Assembly: GCA_015657605.1 (NCBI GenBank)
Contig: JACDQO010000343.1
Coordinates: 1 to 6,828, forward strand
Direction: 5' to 3'
DNA length: 6,828 bases
DNA from: Limnohabitans sp.
GTDB taxonomy: Bacteria; Pseudomonadota; Gammaproteobacteria; Burkholderiales; Burkholderiaceae_C
Part shown: positions 5,866-6,828 of the stretch, in pieces
Numbering within the stretch: position 1 is the first letter of the stretch
How the letters are laid out: each line of letters starts with the position of its first letter
Notes under the pieces: model-generated
What the model saw: only the letters and a program-made list of their open reading frames with translations
What the model was told of the DNA's origin: nothing
Databases searched by the model: none
Position numbers and translations under genes: made by a program

Positions 5866-6828
5866 TCAGACCCGCTCAATGATCAGTGCAATGCCCTGAC
5901 CCACACCGATACACATCGTGCACAGCGCGTAGCGGCCAGCCGTTTGCTGCAGGCGGTTGATGGCGGTGGTGGCCAAACGGGCACCCGAAGCACCCAGCGG
6001 ATGACCCAGGGCAATCGCGCCACCCCAGGCGTTCACGCGGGCGTCGTCGTCTTTCAGGCCCAACATGCGCATCACGGCCAGGCCTTGCGCGGCGAAAGCT
6101 TCGTTCAACTCGATCACGTCCATGTGGTCAATGGTCAAGCCGGTTTGCGCCAACACCTTGAGCGTGGCGGGCGCGGGGCCAATGCCCATCACGCGCGGGG
6201 CGACCCCTGCCGTGGCCATGCCCACGATGCGGGCCTTGGGCGTCAGGCCGTTTTTGGCGGCGGTGGCTTCGTCGGCCAGCAGCAAGGCACATGCGCCATC
6301 GTTCACACCCGAGGCGTTGCCGGCGGTCACGGTGCCGTCCGGGCGCACCACGCCTTTGAGCTTGGCCAACGCTTCGAGGCTGGTCTCACGGGGGTGCTCG
6401 TCGGTGTCCACAATGATCGCGTCGCCCTTTTTCTGAGGGATGCTCACACCCACAATTTCACGCGCCAAATGCCCGGCCTTGATGGCGGCCACAGCGCGCA
6501 GTTGGCTGTTGTAGGCCATCAGGTCTTGCGCTTCGCGCTCGATCTTGTAATCGGTCGCGACGTTTTCAGCCGTCTCGGGCATGGAGTCCACACCGTACTG
6601 GGCTTTCATGAGCTTGTTGATGAAGCGCCAGCCAATGGTGGTGTCGTACACCGCGTTGGCGCGGCTAAACGCCGTTTCGGCTTTGGGCATGACAAACGGG
6701 GCGCGGCTCATGCTCTCGACCCCGCCGGCAATCATCAAACCGGCTTCTCCGGCTTTGATGGCGCGCGCGGCCGTGCCAATGGCGTCCAGACCCGAGCCGC
6801 ACAGGCGGTTGATGGTGGCGCCGGCACA
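5866..6828 (-). CDS. Acetyl-CoA acyltransferase, 3-oxoadipyl-CoA thiolase (PcaF/PaaJ)-like, 5' end outside the window
   Basis: The frame is open to the right edge, and 320 C-terminal residues of a roughly 400-residue thiolase are visible. The nucleophile cysteine is in NRLCGSGLDA (C10 of the visible part), followed by AGGVESMSRAPFVM, TIGWRF, GVDSMPETAENVA, NASGVNDGA and LNEAFAAQGLAVMR. The catalytic histidine is in GHPLGASGAR and the second cysteine in CTMCIGVGQG close to the end. The TTIGWRF...DSMPETAENVA stretch and MCIGVGQG ending resemble PcaF/PaaJ enzymes, which split 3-oxoadipyl-CoA into succinyl-CoA and acetyl-CoA at the end of the beta-ketoadipate or phenylacetate routes. A generic acetoacetyl-CoA or fatty-acid thiolase is the alternative. 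The ATG at 6738 is internal because conserved active-site sequence lies before it. The gene converges on the LysR gene with 31 bases between stops, and no clear terminator is seen. Unlike its neighbours it is undisturbed. Confidence 0.9.
   Translation of the reverse strand, partial: CAGATINRLCGSGLDAIGTAARAIKAGEAGLMIAGGVESMSRAPFVMPKAETAFSRANAVYDTTIGWRFINKLMKAQYGVDSMPETAENVATDYKIEREAQDLMAYNSQLRAVAAIKAGHLAREIVGVSIPQKKGDAIIVDTDEHPRETSLEALAKLKGVVRPDGTVTAGNASGVNDGACALLLADEATAAKNGLTPKARIVGMATAGVAPRVMGIGPAPATLKVLAQTGLTIDHMDVIELNEAFAAQGLAVMRMLGLKDDDARVNAWGGAIALGHPLGASGARLATTAINRLQQTAGRYALCTMCIGVGQGIALIIERV

Noticed and set aside
5831..5870. Terminator in the gap between the convergent LysR and thiolase genes
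   Set aside because: Only a short CCAG/CTGG pairing is visible, with no T-run on either side.

Overview
The window looks like chromosomal DNA of a GC-rich betaproteobacterium, most likely of the Comamonadaceae/Burkholderiales. The basis is protein style only: a Bug/TctC periplasmic binding protein beside a LysR regulator, a LigI-like amidohydrolase and a PcaF-like thiolase is a typical gene mix there. No rRNA or marker gene is present to confirm it. Nearly every base is coding, no stretch over 300 bases lacks a gene, and I saw no tRNA, rRNA, CRISPR array, insertion sequence or origin.

Layout. (1) Positions 1-1573, plus strand: the 3' part of an AtuA-family (DUF1446) gene, then by ATGA overlap a small gene for the ferredoxin-fold domain that is fused to AtuA in some relatives. 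(2) Positions 4833-1485, minus strand: a four-gene cluster reading SDR dehydrogenase, Bug/TctC solute-binding protein, EthD-like small protein, PDC-hydrolase-like amidohydrolase. It converges tail-to-tail on the AtuA pair. (3) Position 4943 onward, plus strand: a LysR-type regulator divergent from that cluster. The 109-base gap holds a 15-base palindrome of LysR-box form (4903-4917) over a candidate promoter. (4) Positions 6828-5866, minus strand: the 3' part of a 3-oxoadipyl-CoA thiolase-like gene, convergent with the regulator.

Inferred function. Groups 2 and 3 form a plausible catabolic module: the binding protein captures an organic acid, the SDR oxidises or reduces a hydroxy/keto intermediate, the amidohydrolase opens a lactone or similar ring, and the LysR protein senses an intermediate. 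The flanking thiolase and AtuA genes point to CoA-ester breakdown nearby. The substrate cannot be read from the sequence.

The most striking observation is that three neighbouring genes (binding protein, SDR, LysR) each carry one single-base frameshift, while everything else in them is intact. Correcting one base restores family-typical proteins of 329, 264 and 296 residues. Two of the shifts lie in homopolymers (T7 and G9 on the coding strand) and the third at a GG doublet. A fourth possible slip (A6) would explain an oversized tail on the small AtuA-domain gene. Homopolymer sequencing error is the simplest explanation; recent decay of the module or slippage-based switching are alternatives that need read-level evidence.
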